Assembly (NCBI GenBank): GCA_037043235.1
Contig: JAWRVZ010000212.1
Coordinates: 248,001 to 312,000 of the forward strand
Source: Rhodeus uyekii
Lineage: Eukaryota; Chordata; Actinopteri; Cypriniformes; Acheilognathidae
DNA length: 64,000 nucleotides
Direction of reading: 5' to 3'
The position numbers and the translations under genes are program-made. Positions 10,480 to 21,519 of the stretch are shown piece after piece (positions within the stretch are counted from its first letter, which is position 1; every line of letters starts with the position of its first letter). The notes beneath the pieces were generated by a model. That model saw nothing but the letters and a program-made list of their open reading frames with translations, made no database searches and was not told the DNA's origin.

Positions 10480-11366
10480 TTGGTCTCCATATTTATTTAC
10501 ATGCTTGTGATAATAGACTTAGCAGATGTGGAAACAACACTATCAGCAGATGAAGGAGCAGGAATAGTCATTACATTTCTGTCAAAAGAGGTAATTCCTA
10601 GATTTGGAATAACATCAGAAATAAAGTTCAGACAATGGATCGGCATTTATTCAAAAAACTGTAAAACAAGTTGTGTAATAAAACAGAAAATAGGATGTGT
10701 TTATCACTGACAATCGCAAGGGATGGTACAGAGGGTAAATGGTACCCTCAAGACCAAACTTAAGATTTGTGAAAGTATTAAACTTAACTGGATTGATGCT
10801 TTAACAGTTGTATTAATGAGTTATCGTATGCAAACTAACAGAAGTACGCATCTAACACCGCATGAAATGCTTAGGGGTCGACCCATGCATGTGCCATATT
10901 GTAGAGGCCCGCACAAAGGACCTGCTTTGGAACAATTGCAACTGGAGATCGTATATGAGAAAACTAACTGCAATGCATAAAGTTATATGTCGGCAGGAAA
11001 TTAGAAAGCGGCCCAGTGAGACGGAGACATCGTGTACAGTTGTCCCAGGTGATCACGTCTATCTGAGGGTGTTCAGGAGAAAGTGGAATGAGCCTCGGAG
11101 AGAGGGACCATACAAAGTGGTGACGGCTACACCGACAGCGGTCCAAGTGGAAGGAAGCACCACCTGGTATCATCTGAATCACTGCACAAGAGTTCCCAGA
11201 CGCGAAACAAGAGCGCAAGATGAAAAGGTACAAGATGTTGAAAGCTCAGAGAAGCAAGGAGCCGAGCAAAGCAAAGAAAGTCAACAAAGAAGGAAAGATG
11301 AGTCCAAAAATGTGGCTTATGATGATCTTCACGTTTACTGCATCAGACAATACAAGTACAAGGGGT
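10480..11366 (+). pseudogene. ERV integrase, broken
   Basis: The core is readable as YMLVIIDLADVE (first catalytic Asp), then after a frameshift a second-Asp motif SDNGSAF in another frame, then a VYH-stop-QSQGMV segment where a stop replaces one residue of the usual HPQSQG. The long frame LNWIDALTVVLMSYRMQTNR follows. The C-terminal domain is well kept (GDHVYLRVFRRKWNEPRREG and PYKVV), i.e. a GPY/F-type tail as in gammaretroviruses. At least two frameshifts and one stop inactivate it. Confidence 0.8.
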
Positions 11367-12938
11367 AAGCATCAGCACTCAAGTTTCTCGTCAAGTTCTC
11401 GTCAAAACTGTGCTCAGCACTACCCAGACTTCCCTGCAATTGACTTTTCGGCCCTCAGATAAACCTAGTGACAACTCAATAATAAACCCGATAGAACAAG
11501 AATTGACTGACAACCTAACGATATCAAGGCAGCGTAGAAATTTTGATGAGGACAAAATCAGTGAGATAGTGAAGATACGGAAGTAAAATGAAGATATTTT
11601 ATGGAAAACAGCGCAAAATAATGATTGGTACAAACGGGCAACATTTACAGCAAGAGAAATAGGTATGAATAATTGTTTAATGTGTGATAAATCACAACTA
11701 AATAAGATAATAGTAGTTCCAAATCCATTCGATTATGTGACATATGTTAAATTTAACAGGAACGTTTGCCATACAAATGATTATGTTATGCCTTATTGTT
11801 CAGCAGAGTGTTTAGCTTTTATGGGTAGTTCTGAATATCATGATAAATTTAACAGACCGCATTGGGGAGACTGGTGTAGATACTGGGATGGAAATGCAAA
11901 CCTTAGAGTAGAAAAAGAAAAAGTAGAAATTCCAAAATGGTTCAGCATTGATCATAACCAAGAATATGAGTGTTTTAATAAGTCTGAAGGAATGCATAAT
12001 TTAGGAAGATTCCCAGGAAAATGTGCTACAATTTGGAACATGGATAAAAGAAAGTCTTGGAATTCAAATACACCAATAAGAGCTCCAGAACTTCAAGCAC
12101 TAGGAACAAGAAATGAGAGGGAAATAAGAAATCCAGAAGAAGAAAATAGTAAAAATCAAACTATAGCATTACCATTAATATGAATTGTATGAAGATCAGA
12201 CAAAAGTAGTAGCAGATTTCTTTTGGTCTTGTGGAAAAAGACAGATTTCTATCATTCTTACCTTTAAGATGGAAAGGAATATGTGCTAGAGCACGACTAA
12301 TTCAAGAAGTAACCATTGCACAATGGGATTCAGAGCAAACGATAAAATATAACAAGACTAAGAGAGTCTATAAACCAGATCCTAAAGTAATGATAGATTC
12401 AATTGGTCAACCCAGAGGGATCAGTGTAAAGCAAGAGATGAAATAAAAGCAGGGTTTGAATCAATATTCGTAGATCATCCCAAATAAAAACTCAGAATGG
12501 ATCAACTATATCTATTATAATCAGCAGAGATTTATTAATTACACTGATGATGCTTTAGCCGCATTAGGAGAACAATTACATGCAACAAGTAGAATGACAT
12601 GGCAAAACAGACAAGCACTGGATTGGTTATTGGCAGACAAAGGAGGGGTGTGTGTAATGTTTGGAGATCAGTGCTGCACCTTCATACCAAATAATACGGT
12701 TCCGGGAGGAAAATTTAGTGAAGTTATGAATAAAATAAAAGAATTAAGAATAGAGATAACAGAAAATGCTGGAAGAGATGAGAAGATATGGGATTGGTTG
12801 GATCTAGGTTTTGGAAAGTGGGGAGCATGGCTTGCTAAACTAGGAACGTTTTTGGGAATTGCAATATTAATAGGGGGTTTTGTTGTTCTGTTGTGTACTT
12901 CCCATTTTAAGATCACTTGTAGTCAAAGCCACAACTAA
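11298..12938 (+). pseudogene. ERV envelope, broken
   Basis: It follows integrase. A short hydrophobic leader may start near 11299. A cysteine-rich surface-unit segment is open at 11665-12180, then stops intervene. A second open piece spans 12231-12446. The transmembrane-subunit end is open at 12594-12935. That last piece carries a CX6CC motif (GGVCVMFGDQCC, Cys at its residues 20, 27 and 28) and a membrane segment near its C-terminus, both features of gamma-type Env. The parts lie in different frames separated by stops, so no complete envelope is encoded. Confidence 0.75.
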
Positions 12939-13550
12939 TCAAATGGAAATGTTGAGATGTTACAATAATGGTAAAATAGTTCGGCAGGCAACCAAAGTAT
13001 GTAGTATCAGGATTCATATGGGAAACCGAGTTTGATTGTACAACCATTGGATATTGATTCGAGTACCTCCAATGAGGACGAAGAAGATGAATAATGATGA
13101 GCCAGACCCTGGGTGTAAGTGCTAGCCTAACCGCTCCCCAGACGGTGACCCTCTACGATGCGCAAAGTATCTGGGTTGAAGAAGATGACTACAGCGCAAG
13201 ATAGAACTTTTAAAATATATATCATGTTTGTTGTTTGATGTATTCTACATAACTGTGACAACCGCAGGCAAGGCTGAACAAAGTGCACGAACATGCTTAT
13301 AACAATGTTTATTAAGGGGAGTTGAATCTTTTACTCTTTTTGGAGAAAAAGAAAAAAGTGAAAGAAAAAGAAAGAGTCTGAAAAGAGATGTTTGGTTCTA
13401 CCTCTCCTCCGGAGTGTGGTTGCAATAATCTGGTCATTGGAAATTAAACTAAGTGAATTGTTTTGGTCATTGTGTAGCATAACTGAGGAGGCTGGATTTT
13501 GAAACTACACTATGGATGAAGAATAATGAAAGTGAGGCTTGATAAGCCTC

Positions 13551-13562
13551 AAAGGGGGGAAA
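13551..13562 (+). promoter_or_regulatory. ERV polypurine tract
   Basis: AAAGGGGGGAAA lies directly against the first base of the 3' LTR, the normal place for plus-strand priming in a retrovirus. Confidence 0.85.
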
Positions 13563-13935
13563 TGTTGAAGTGTTTATTGCACGAATAATAAGTATTTTAT
13601 CATAATTCAACTGTATGGTTATACACCATTATTTTATCTGTATGATGATATTCAGCTGAGAAAGTGCTGTTGGGGGTTGGGGGTTGAAGCCATATATGGA
13701 CATAGAGTGCTGAATTCAGGCCAATTGGACAATGTATGGAGAAAAATAAACAATAACGTAACATGTTTAGAATGTCTAGGAACTAGGTATATAATGGAAG
13801 ATTTCCCTTTCTCGTGAGGAGATCTGCAGATCGACTCGGTTTTGTTTGAAAGAATAAAACCTATATTCTGGCATCAAAGACCTTTGAGAAGTGTTATTTG
13901 TCTGAAGAGAAAACTACAACACTTGATCCACAACA
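13563..13935 (+). repeat. ERV 3' LTR (family B)
   Basis: Begins TGTTGAAGTG and ends CCACAACA, followed by GACG, the target duplication of GATG at 5796-5799. It is 30 bp longer than the 5' LTR because it keeps two short segments lost from the latter. Contains AATAAA near 13857. Confidence 0.9.
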
Positions 13936-14034
13936 GACGCCATGGATCCAATTGTTCCAATCACACAGCTCCTCATAAAAAGTTATGAAAAGTGCTTTCA
14001 ATGATCATGTGGAGTTCCAAAAATGGAAAAAAAA
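13936..14034 (+). pseudogene. BEL/Pao integrase scrap, copy 2
   Basis: Continues the BEL/Pao sequence broken at 5799 and matches 223-400 with an internal deletion of about 80 bp. It joins non-element DNA at the same breakpoint as copy 1, which indicates segmental duplication rather than independent insertion. Confidence 0.7.
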
Positions 14035-14132
14035 TACAGAAATCCCCAAAATAGGGATCAAAATACAGAATTATCTAAAAAACTTCATTTTTAAGAAAAC
14101 ATTTACACAGCTTAAAGAAAGTTTCAGTCAGT

Positions 14133-15085
14133 TGTAGGGACGATTTGGAAATCCATTACCGCTTGTATGTATTTTATTTTATTTTTCTTATTTTTTTTTT
14201 TTACATATATTCTTTTCCTTTTCTTATTTGTACCTATATTCTTTTCTTTGTCTTATTTTCACATGGTCTTTTCCTTTTTCTTATTTGAATGATTTGTAAA
14301 GAGTGATTTATAATCAAGTTAGGGATTTCTATTAGTTAAATCCTTTCTTTTCTGTATTTTTCCATCGAGTAAGGATGAATATTGTCAACACTTCTCAACA
14401 GATAGAACATGTTATCAGAATGTTTTGGTAGTCTTTCTGTTGATAGTTGGAGCCTGAGCCGAGTTCAGCCTTGGAGAAGCTGTGTATCTGTGTGTGCATT
14501 AATATGGTCAGTATTGGTGAGGGGATTAACTGGCACCATAAGGAGACGGAATTACTTGTTGTTCTCGACAAGCCACGTCACTAACCCGTCAACCATGTGA
14601 TCAAGGGAGACCAACGGAGCTTTCCTGTAGCTCAATCAGTAGAGCATTGGTGCTCACAACGCCATGGTCATGGGTTCGATCCCAGGGAAAGCAAGAACTG
14701 ATTCAATGAGTTCCTTGAATTCAATGTGAGTCGCTTCGGATAAAAGCATCTGCCAAATGCATAAATGTCAATGTAAATATGCTTCAGACTGTCTGCTCTT
14801 GTGTGGAAAATTACTAGTTTTGTTTATCTTTCTTTCTTAGCCAATCAGATTCATTTAACCGTCATCATTGACGTAGTTAGTAGCCTCTGTTAGAGTATAA
14901 TTGCTGTAACAATATTATTGAAAGTAGGGCGGCCTACGAACTCTTTGTGAGACCTGAAGTTTCTGCTGATGAAACTGCAAACTAAACTTCATTAAAATTT
15001 CTTCTATTTACTGCACTTCTGACTCCTGATCTTCATTCAACATATCTGGTCCTCGGGTCGGTCTTAACTGTAAATTCCCCATACA
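14133..15085 (+). repeat. LTR-like repeat, family A, copy 2 (with SINE inside)
   Basis: Matches 506-1288 almost base for base, apart from a ~150-bp SINE at 14621-14776. It sits in the same place relative to ZNF gene 2 as copy 1 does to gene 1. Confidence 0.75.
14621..14776 (+). mobile_element. tRNA-derived SINE
   Basis: It has a polymerase III A box (TAGCTCAATCAGTAGAGC, 14628-14645) and B box (GGTTCGATCCC, 14673-14683). A tail GAGTCGCTTCGGATAAAAGC...ATCTGCCAAATGCATAAATG, familiar from fish SINEs, follows. It is absent from the otherwise identical LTR at 506-1288, so it inserted after the duplication or only in this lineage. It is not a functional tRNA gene. Confidence 0.85.
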
Positions 15086-15214
15086 CTGGTCTCAAACCTG
15101 ATACCACGACTGTCTCTTGATACCCCCTATATCTAGAATTTTCTAACAATATTAATGTGTCGTGTTTTGTGAGACCATGTCATGAGACCTGAAAGCACTG
15201 GACCTGAAGATGAT

Positions 15215-16071
15215 CTACTTACTGTGATTTTCTTCTTCATGTCTGTGTAGAGAAGCTGATGCAGTGCAGAGATCCTGTTTCTCTCCAGTGTGAATCCTCT
15301 GATGTATTTTCAGGGATCCTGACTGACTGAATCTCTTGTCACAGTGTGAACACTTGTATGGTTTCTCTCCAGTGTGAATCCTCTCGTGTTTTTTCAGATG
15401 TTCTGATTGATTGAATCTCTTGTCACAGTGTGAACACTTGTATGGTTTCTCTCCAGTGTGAATCCTCTGATGCCGATTCAAATCTCCAGCTGTAATAAAA
15501 GTCTTCTCACACTCAAAGCACATATAATTTCTTACACTATTATGTCTTCTCTGATGGTCTATTAAAAGTGGCAGCCACGAAAAACTCTTTCCACACAAAG
15601 AGCATGAATGTGGTTTCTCCTGTGAATGAACTGTCAGGTGTTTCTTCAGCTGTGAAGCCCAAAAAAATGTTTTTCCACATTGATCACATTCATGCAGTTT
15701 CTCTCTAGTGTGGATGTTCATGTGTTTCTTAAGGGTTGATTGTTGACTAAAACTCTTTCCACATTGATCACATGTGAAGGGTTTTTCTCCAGTGTGAATC
15801 CTCATGTGATCCTCTAGGTGTCTTTGAATTCTAAAACAGTTCCCACATTGATTGCATGTGAAGGGTTTCTCTCCAGTGTGGATCATCATGTGATAAATGA
15901 GATTCTGTTTGCGTGTGAAACTCTTTCCACACTGACGGCAGGTGAAAGATTTCTGGGATATTTCTTTAGAAACTTTCTTTTGACTTTGAGAACGACTCAA
16001 ATGTTCTCTAACAGTTTTGACATGTTTCTCCTCTTCACTCAGTTCTTCATTCTCCTTTTCTTCAATCCAGT
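15215..16071 (-). CDS. C2H2 zinc-finger protein, ZNF gene 2 (main exon)
   Basis: Starts after a TTTACTTTCAG acceptor. With the micro-exon at 16880-16904 it gives an uninterrupted frame of 293 residues. Acidic leader DWIEEKENEELSEEEKH, then eight intact fingers, then the same collapsed terminal finger as gene 1 (QDLCTASASLHRHEEENHSK). That shared deletion and the matching 3' flank show that genes 1 and 2 are recent duplicates. Finger number and several recognition-helix residues differ, so binding targets have probably diverged. The ATG at 16000 is internal. The stop overlaps a GTAAGTAG splice-donor sequence. Confidence 0.85.
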
Positions 16072-16879
16072 CTGAAAGTAAAATTGTGTAATACTCAGTA
16101 AATTGTAAATAAAAAATTATAATTGTGATGCTTTTATTTATTTTTTACATTTTAGGTACAAATCCCATCTTTCAATAGTAAGAACTATTACATTAATTAA
16201 ATCAACTACAGAATTATCTAAATAAAAAAAGCATTTACCCAGCTTAAAGAACGTTTGCTAATAATGTTGTAGACTTGAAAAACAAGCTTTTGGCCCCGTT
16301 GTTGTTTAAATCACAGGACCGGACACCAGTAATTTTGCCAATAGATCTCTTATTTATTTTTAGATATATATGTCAAGACGTAGGAGAGGAAGGCAGTTTA
16401 CTGGAGCGATGGTCTTCAATCCAGGTTCCTCCTCTGAACCATAAGTTGGTTTTATACATTACTAGAGGAACGTGTGTTTCCTGTTAGTGGAATGTATGCA
16501 TATCCTATAGAAGTTTAACATAAACATTTCCTGTGGGCCTCCATGTCCATTGTGAAAAACTAAAATACACATTCCTATGCTCACAACACTCACACATTTG
16601 TTCATGCAAACTACAAACTAGCTTTACACTAGAAATATAATACAACAAATTATGAATAAAAACAATACAGATACATAATACATCTTAACAATACAGATAC
16701 ATCTTAAGTAATACAATTTTAGTCTTCAAATGTACTGCTTTATCTAAATCATTACAAAGCTCTAAGGATTTTATCTATTATACAAAATCTGAAATCAAAC
16801 TAAATCTACACCAAACCAAAGCTTTACATCATTATTGTTCTTCCACCTCATTAATGAAGGATCAGGAATAAACACCAAC
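16072..16879 (-). other. intron of ZNF gene 2
   Basis: AT-rich. It shares 16265-16345 with 34148-34232 in the intron of ZNF gene 5 (GTAGACTTGAAAAACAAGC and following), so the introns are paralogous too. No separate gene is seen. Confidence 0.6.
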
Positions 16880-16904
16880 CTCTTTGTTCTTCAGTGGGTT
16901 TCAT
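16880..16904 (-). CDS. ZNF gene 2 coding micro-exon
   Basis: Encodes MKPTEEQR plus one base, followed by a GTTGGT donor. The single leftover G joins AC of the main exon to form the Asp codon of DWIEE. The same 25-nt exon with the same donor recurs at 27342, 36852, 44004, 45625 and 57983. Confidence 0.75.
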
Positions 16905-18125
16905 TCTGCAGTTGTTCTGGATTTCTCCTGTTCTCACTGTCCTTCAATAAACTCTGTCTCTGCAGATTTCAGCTCTTCTTGATGGTTTGATGCTCGTCTT
17001 CACTTGTAGATGATGGGAATATTCCAGCATTTACTGGTGAATTACAGTGGGAGGAGCTTCACTGAAGGAGGAGGAGCTTATCTGACAAAATCAAGGAGAA
17101 ATCACTTACTGAGTTTATGTTTTAATAGTAATTCACACATTTTAAGCATTTATATTCACCTATCTGTCTAGTATCTATTAAAATCTGTCTAGCAAATAAC
17201 AAGTAAATTAATGGAAAAGTGTCTTATACTGGAGTATAAGAATTTCCTCCACAAAATATTAAGGCGTTCAACAACTAACAGACACCAAATATAAACAATG
17301 TAAGAATAAAACTTAGAGAAATACACTAACCAATGTGATGATTATCAGAAATAAATAACAAACATATTCAGATTAACTTGTTTTAGTTTATTGTGTTTTA
17401 TAGGAAACATGTTTGACCAGATTAATGAAACAAATGTTATGAAATTTACCTATATCTTGTAGACGTCACAATAATTAAAGTCTGACGACAGCAATAAAAT
17501 GAGCTTAATGTGGAAATTGACGGATCTGAAGACATCAGCATAATGAATGAGAGAAAAACAGCATCTATTACCATGAAATAAAGAGGTGTTTCAGCTGCTC
17601 TGATAATAGTGATGATCCAAAGACTATCAATCCTCATTAAACAAGCCATTCAGGATCAGCAGCAGATCATCTCACTTTATTCTGAGGATTTGCTGCTAGA
17701 AACAGATTGTTTGAGTCACAATTTCTGCTGAAAGCCTGTAAAAGTGCTCAAATATTACTAGCATTTCTCAAGTGAGATAGAAAATAGCAGTAATTTAAAG
17801 ATGATACCCATCTTTATCAAGCATTGTAATTCGTCGATATGAATCTAAATATAGTTTGGTTTCATTCATAACAATAAAGTAATTAGTTCGCTAAAATCTT
17901 ACCGTTTTGTTCTTGAGGAGAAACAGGCAAATGTTTAAGTTATCAAACACACAAATATGAAAATATTTCAGAAACGACCCGATGAAAACAAACCGTGTAA
18001 AGAATACTTTACAAATAGAGAAAGTTTGTAAAATCGAGCATCGAGTTTCCTCAGGAAACTCGGTGCGACTGAAGGAGCGTGTCAGCGCGCGCGTGATGAC
18101 GTCATCACCAACAGACAAGACCAAC
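16905..18125 (-). other. ZNF gene 2 upstream region with candidate 5' UTR exons
   Basis: Donor-like sites on the minus strand occur at 17447 (ATATAG|GTAAAT) and 17905 (AAACG|GTAAGA), each repeated in the paralogous block at 22279 and 23554. The open frame starting MACLMRIDSL here is shared with 23.2 kb but shows no protein features. Best read as 5' UTR exons and introns. Confidence 0.4.
18095..18106 (-). promoter_or_regulatory. CRE palindrome at presumptive ZNF gene 2 promoter
   Basis: GATGACGTCATC is a 12-bp perfect palindrome containing TGACGTCA, the CREB/ATF consensus, in a GC-rich CpG-containing stretch. Equivalent positions upstream of other ZNF genes carry the same motif (37812, 58968, 59785). 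Confidence 0.5.
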
Positions 18126-18140
18126 ATAGAGCGTGCCCGT

Positions 18141-18950
18141 TAAACTTCATCCAAATAGAATAAAACGATATTATGTTTTCAAAGAATTTAACCCTAAAGA
18201 GGTGAAGGAAATGAGAATGAATTATCTTACCTTTCCAAGTCTCCCTAAAGTGAAAGAGCTTCATTTTAAAATAATAAATGATATATACCCGTCTAAGGAG
18301 CTTATCAAATCAAAATTTGATATTGGAGAAAACTCTTGTCAATTCTGTGATAGTGATATTGAAACCACTGAACATATTTTTTTTGATTGTAATTACTCAA
18401 AGTTGTTTTGGGCTCAATTGTGCAGTAAAATGTCATGTGTAATCCCCTTGAATACAAACAAATTAAGTTTGGTGTACTTAAGAAAGATTACTCACAACAT
18501 TACTTGATTAACAACCTTTTTGATGTTGCTAAATATTTCATTCATAAATGCAGATCTCTGAAAACCCCTCCATCCTTTCCTCACTTCTCTAATGAACTCG
18601 GACTTTTTGCTGCTTCTCTTAATGCTCTCTCAAATGAAAAAGCTACTGCAGTTGCCAGCTTCTTCAGTGAACTAAGTGCTCAATAACTACTTGCTACCCC
18701 TTGTAAGAAATTAGTTATCTATAATTGCTCTTTTATTTTATTTATTTTTGTCTTTTATTTAATTATTATTATTTATTTATTTTATTTTTTATTTCTTGTT
18801 ATTCGTGATTGTGCATTTAATGTATTACATCACTATTACATACTGTATTTGCAACTATGTCTGCCTTGGAAAATTGTTAACATTGTTTATTCTGTACCTG
18901 TTTTGTATGTACATTTGTTTGCTAATAAAAAAAAATAAAATAAAAAAAAA
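18141..18950 (+). mobile_element. 5'-truncated LINE (same family as 45.9-51.1 kb)
   Basis: 810 bp nearly identical to 50247-51055 of the long LINE, with an A-rich 3' end and a 15-bp target duplication ATAGAGCGTGC(C/T)CGT (18126-18140 and 18951-18965, one mismatch). It encodes the ORF2 C-terminus including a complete CCHC-type knuckle (CQFCDSDIETTEHIFFDC). A 13-bp deletion after MSCVI then breaks the frame. Confidence 0.9.
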
Positions 18951-19034
18951 ATAGAGCGTGCTCGTATGAGCACGCTCTATAATGGCCGCCATAATGGGGG
19001 GCAAGTAGAGCTGGATACAGCGTGCACCGAATGT

Positions 19035-19165
19035 TAATCATATTGTGAAACAGTCATATTTTAGGCTGCCTAAGGTAATAACACACCAAGGTGATCGTAC
19101 ACAACAGCTGTCAAAGGCCAGACGTGAGAAATGCAAACAGTCGAATTCATGTTGAGAGAGTGATT
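19035..19165 (+). pseudogene. THAP-domain remnant
   Basis: SYFRLPKVITHQGDRTQQLS-KARREK is the central part of a THAP zinc finger as found in fish transposon proteins. The N-terminal Cys pair is not visible and a stop follows KQSNSC. Dead. Confidence 0.55.
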
Positions 19166-19662
19166 TGCTTAGTCCGTCAGAAATATTCAATGCTATCATC
19201 CAGATCTGGACATACACTATTTGCTTCTTGCCCATCAAAAACCTAATAAAATTAAAGGTTGAACAATGTAGATCATGATTATGCTTATCCGGATCTACAG
19301 TGAATAAAAACCATCCCACGACACACATAAAGCGCTGCAATTATCAAGCATTATATCCATGTATATTATGTGCCTGCAAAAAGGCGGTATCCAACAGTTT
19401 GCCGATAATATATGTAACAACACCTGACCTCTGTTTGGGTTTTTTGAGTGTATTTTCTGTAGAAAAAATCATACTTTAATCTTAGCTTTTCATACAGGTG
19501 TAGGACATCAATAAACAGCATTTTGCAAGATCTGTTCAGGTAACAAAAGTTTATAAAGATGTTAAATTAAAATATTTTTGGTCCAAATTGTTGGATTAGA
19601 AAGTAGGAATGCCTCTATTTTTTTTAATAAACTTTATTGCTAATGAAAACCATTTAATCTAC

Positions 19663-19822
19663 CTTGGCAGTTGTTACACATCTGTCATTGATGACACAGG
19701 ACACTTCTCGCACCCAGCCACACACTAGCTGATTATAAGCGTCAAGTCCTTTGTAACACTGAAGATCTTCGTCTGTATAAGGACTTGGGGTGAAAACCAG
19801 ATAGTTGAGAACATTAATGTAT
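19663..19822 (-). pseudogene. YqaJ/SWIM accessory-protein exon remnant
   Basis: The minus strand reads NYLVFTPSPYTDEDLQCYKG, then LDAYNQLVCGWVREVSC, ending in a CCAAG|GTAGAT donor. I recognise this as an early exon of the YqaJ-nuclease-type proteins carried by some fish DNA transposons. It is isolated, so not a working gene. Confidence 0.5.
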
Positions 19823-19938
19823 GTTTTTCTGTGATAACACTGGCTTTAACGTCGCTTCCCCCATGACATTGATTAGAAGTTGTCCCCCAAAATGGCGGCT
19901 GTCGTAAAACTACGTCACGATCGGGCGCGCTCTATAGA

Positions 19939-20280
19939 TGATCAAAAATGCGCCAAATACTGTTTCAAACGATACAACAACAGAAATAAGGGTATTTCGG
20001 TATTTCTATATTTTCAGAAGCAATTAATATTATGAATTTATGTACTCTTAATGTGAGAAGATTCAGCAGACAATAAAAGTGGAAACAAATGAGACAGATA
20101 TTTCTCCGTATTGACTAACAAGAGAATAATCTGCATGACAGCAGATCTTACATCTTGTTAAATTATTGCGCTCTGATTCGACACATCATGTTGTTGCTAT
20201 GACGCTGTTGTTACTATGACGCTGTTTGTTGTTATATGTGTTGATAGAGAAGACGTTGACCTTGATGGCTGTATATAAGC
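19939..20280. other. ZNF-cluster flank, paralogous to 23.76-23.96 kb
   Basis: GCGCCAAATACTGTTTCAAACG and what follows match the second block. A near-perfect short tandem (TTGTTGCTATGACGCTG-like) occurs near 20190-20225. No gene is seen. Confidence 0.5.
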
Positions 20281-21165
20281 AGAGCCGGCGCCAGCCGAGT
20301 CCTGAAGAGGGGGCGTGTGAAATACTGAAAGGGGGCGGTGATCACATAAACAGGGTGTTTTTTTTATTTATTTTAATAATCAATATCGAGTCTATAAAAC
20401 ACTAAAGTACAACAAATATATTGATAAAAACACTCGTTGAAGCTTCATACACACCGGGACATTTGACTGCACACTTTTAAACACAGACCCATTCCCGCCA
20501 AATTTACGACAAGGAAAACAAAATGCCGAATCTCCTTGCTTCGAATATTCTAGCCATTCCCTATCATTGTACCAATTTTGCGAAAATGACCGCTGACAGT
20601 CATTTCTATGTTACTGTTTCTTTGAAAACTGTTTTAAACGAACCTGGACTGGCTTGTCTTTACCGAGATCCTCTGGTGCACTGGACAGTGACGGTGAGTC
20701 TTTGCTTTTGGACGGCTGAGTAACTGCCACCAGTGGCGTAAGCGAGCCTGCATTGCCAGGTGAAGCAGAACTTGAAGTAGCATGTGTTGTGGTTGGCTCT
20801 GTCTTTTTAATCCACTTTCGAATATCCATTGTAAAACAAGAGTAATGAATGATTGTAGATTCGAAAATGTAATAACCAGTAATTGTGTATGTTCTGGTGC
20901 GCGAGAAATGTAATGTGACGTTAGAGTGGGGGTGGGGAAGCACGCTAATCAAACGACAGGACCAATCAAAATTCGACTTTGCCTAACAGACTTTTCTTTA
21001 CTAACATGTTGCTATTTAAGATTAATATTGACTCTAGGAACTGGAAGAAAGGGCAATTGGCAAATGTATTTTTTTTTTTTATAAAATATTTTATTTATCA
21101 TTAAAATTACTTTAACATTCAGGGTGATCTGAGGGGGCGGGAGAGTCCCGGTGAGGGGGCGTCGT
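20281..21165 (-). mobile_element. hAT-type element remnant
   Basis: Starts with CAGAGCCGGCGCCAG, a typical hAT terminal sequence, and contains a transposase N-terminus on the minus strand. The opposite end is not clear and no 8-bp duplication was found, so the element is truncated or diverged. Confidence 0.45.
20615..20829 (-). pseudogene. hAT (ZMYM1-like) transposase N-terminus
   Basis: It begins MDIRKWIKKTEPTTTHATSS and ends DLGKDKPVQVRLKQFSKK. The MDIRKW start, Ser-rich linker and PVQ-RLK-F motif are what one sees before the TTF-type zinc finger of hAT-derived proteins. The rest of the protein is absent. Confidence 0.5.
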
Positions 21166-21180
21166 AAACAAACTACATAT

Positions 21181-21519
21181 GAAAACTGAACATATTATGC
21201 TAATGTAAATAAAATGATGTGAATAATCTATTTCATGAAGCAAAATGATATACATGAATAAAACGTTTAAATGTCCATATTTGAGTTGATGTGAATCGCA
21301 GATGAAACTCCTGGTGTTGAAGATGAACTATATTCACTGTGATAAATTTAGATGATGCTTCTTTGTCGTCGCTCATTGTGGAGATTAGAACAGATTTAGG
21401 GCTGATTTACATAATAGTGTTGCAGCTAAAAACAGAAACCAAATTAATTGCCACATTGATGTCATTTATGAAGCTTCTTTCCATTTTCCATTTGTGTTCC
21501 TGAAGATATGATTTTTGTG
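21181..21519. other. 3' flank of dead ZNF copy
   Basis: AT-rich, resembling 56.03-56.09 kb (CTGTGATGAATTTAGATGATG...) and parts of 24.0-24.7 kb, i.e. ZNF 3' UTR or flank. No gene is seen. Confidence 0.4.

Larger units (their letters stand above)
5800..13935 (+). mobile_element. endogenous retrovirus (gamma-like), internally deleted and broken
   Basis: It has paired LTRs (5800-6142 and 13563-13935), a primer-binding site two bases after the 5' LTR, a polypurine tract directly before the 3' LTR, and a 4-bp target duplication GATG/GACG (5796-5799 and 13936-13939, one mismatch). Internal order: a long structured leader, gag-like remnants, a broken integrase, then a broken env. No reverse transcriptase motif was found, so most of pol appears deleted or unrecognisably decayed. 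It sits inside the BEL/Pao element. The env CX6CC motif and the GPY-type integrase tail point to gamma-type retroviruses. Confidence 0.85.
18126..19938. mobile_element. THAP/YqaJ-type DNA transposon remnant (ISL2EU-like)
   Basis: Ends are ATAGAGCGTGC...(G)CCGCCAT and, inverted, GGCGGC...GCGCGCTCTAT, giving imperfect terminal inverted repeats of about 50 bp. The paralogous block at 23.74-23.80 kb lacks the whole insert and looks like an empty site. Inside are remnants of two convergent coding parts: a THAP-like domain near the left end and a YqaJ/SWIM-protein exon near the right end. That pair is characteristic of ISL2EU-type elements. A LINE fragment is inserted next to the left tip. Confidence 0.5.

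Noticed and set aside
14621..14776. Possible tRNA gene
   Set aside because: A and B boxes are present but there is no proper cloverleaf end, and a SINE tail follows; it is a SINE.
17446..17649. MACLMRIDSL open frame, also at 22869-23264
   Set aside because: Shared start comes from paralogous ZNF upstream DNA; the rest differs completely between the two places.
19038..19340. 100-residue minus-strand open frame
   Set aside because: Opposite to the THAP-like reading, which has recognisable motifs; this one has none.
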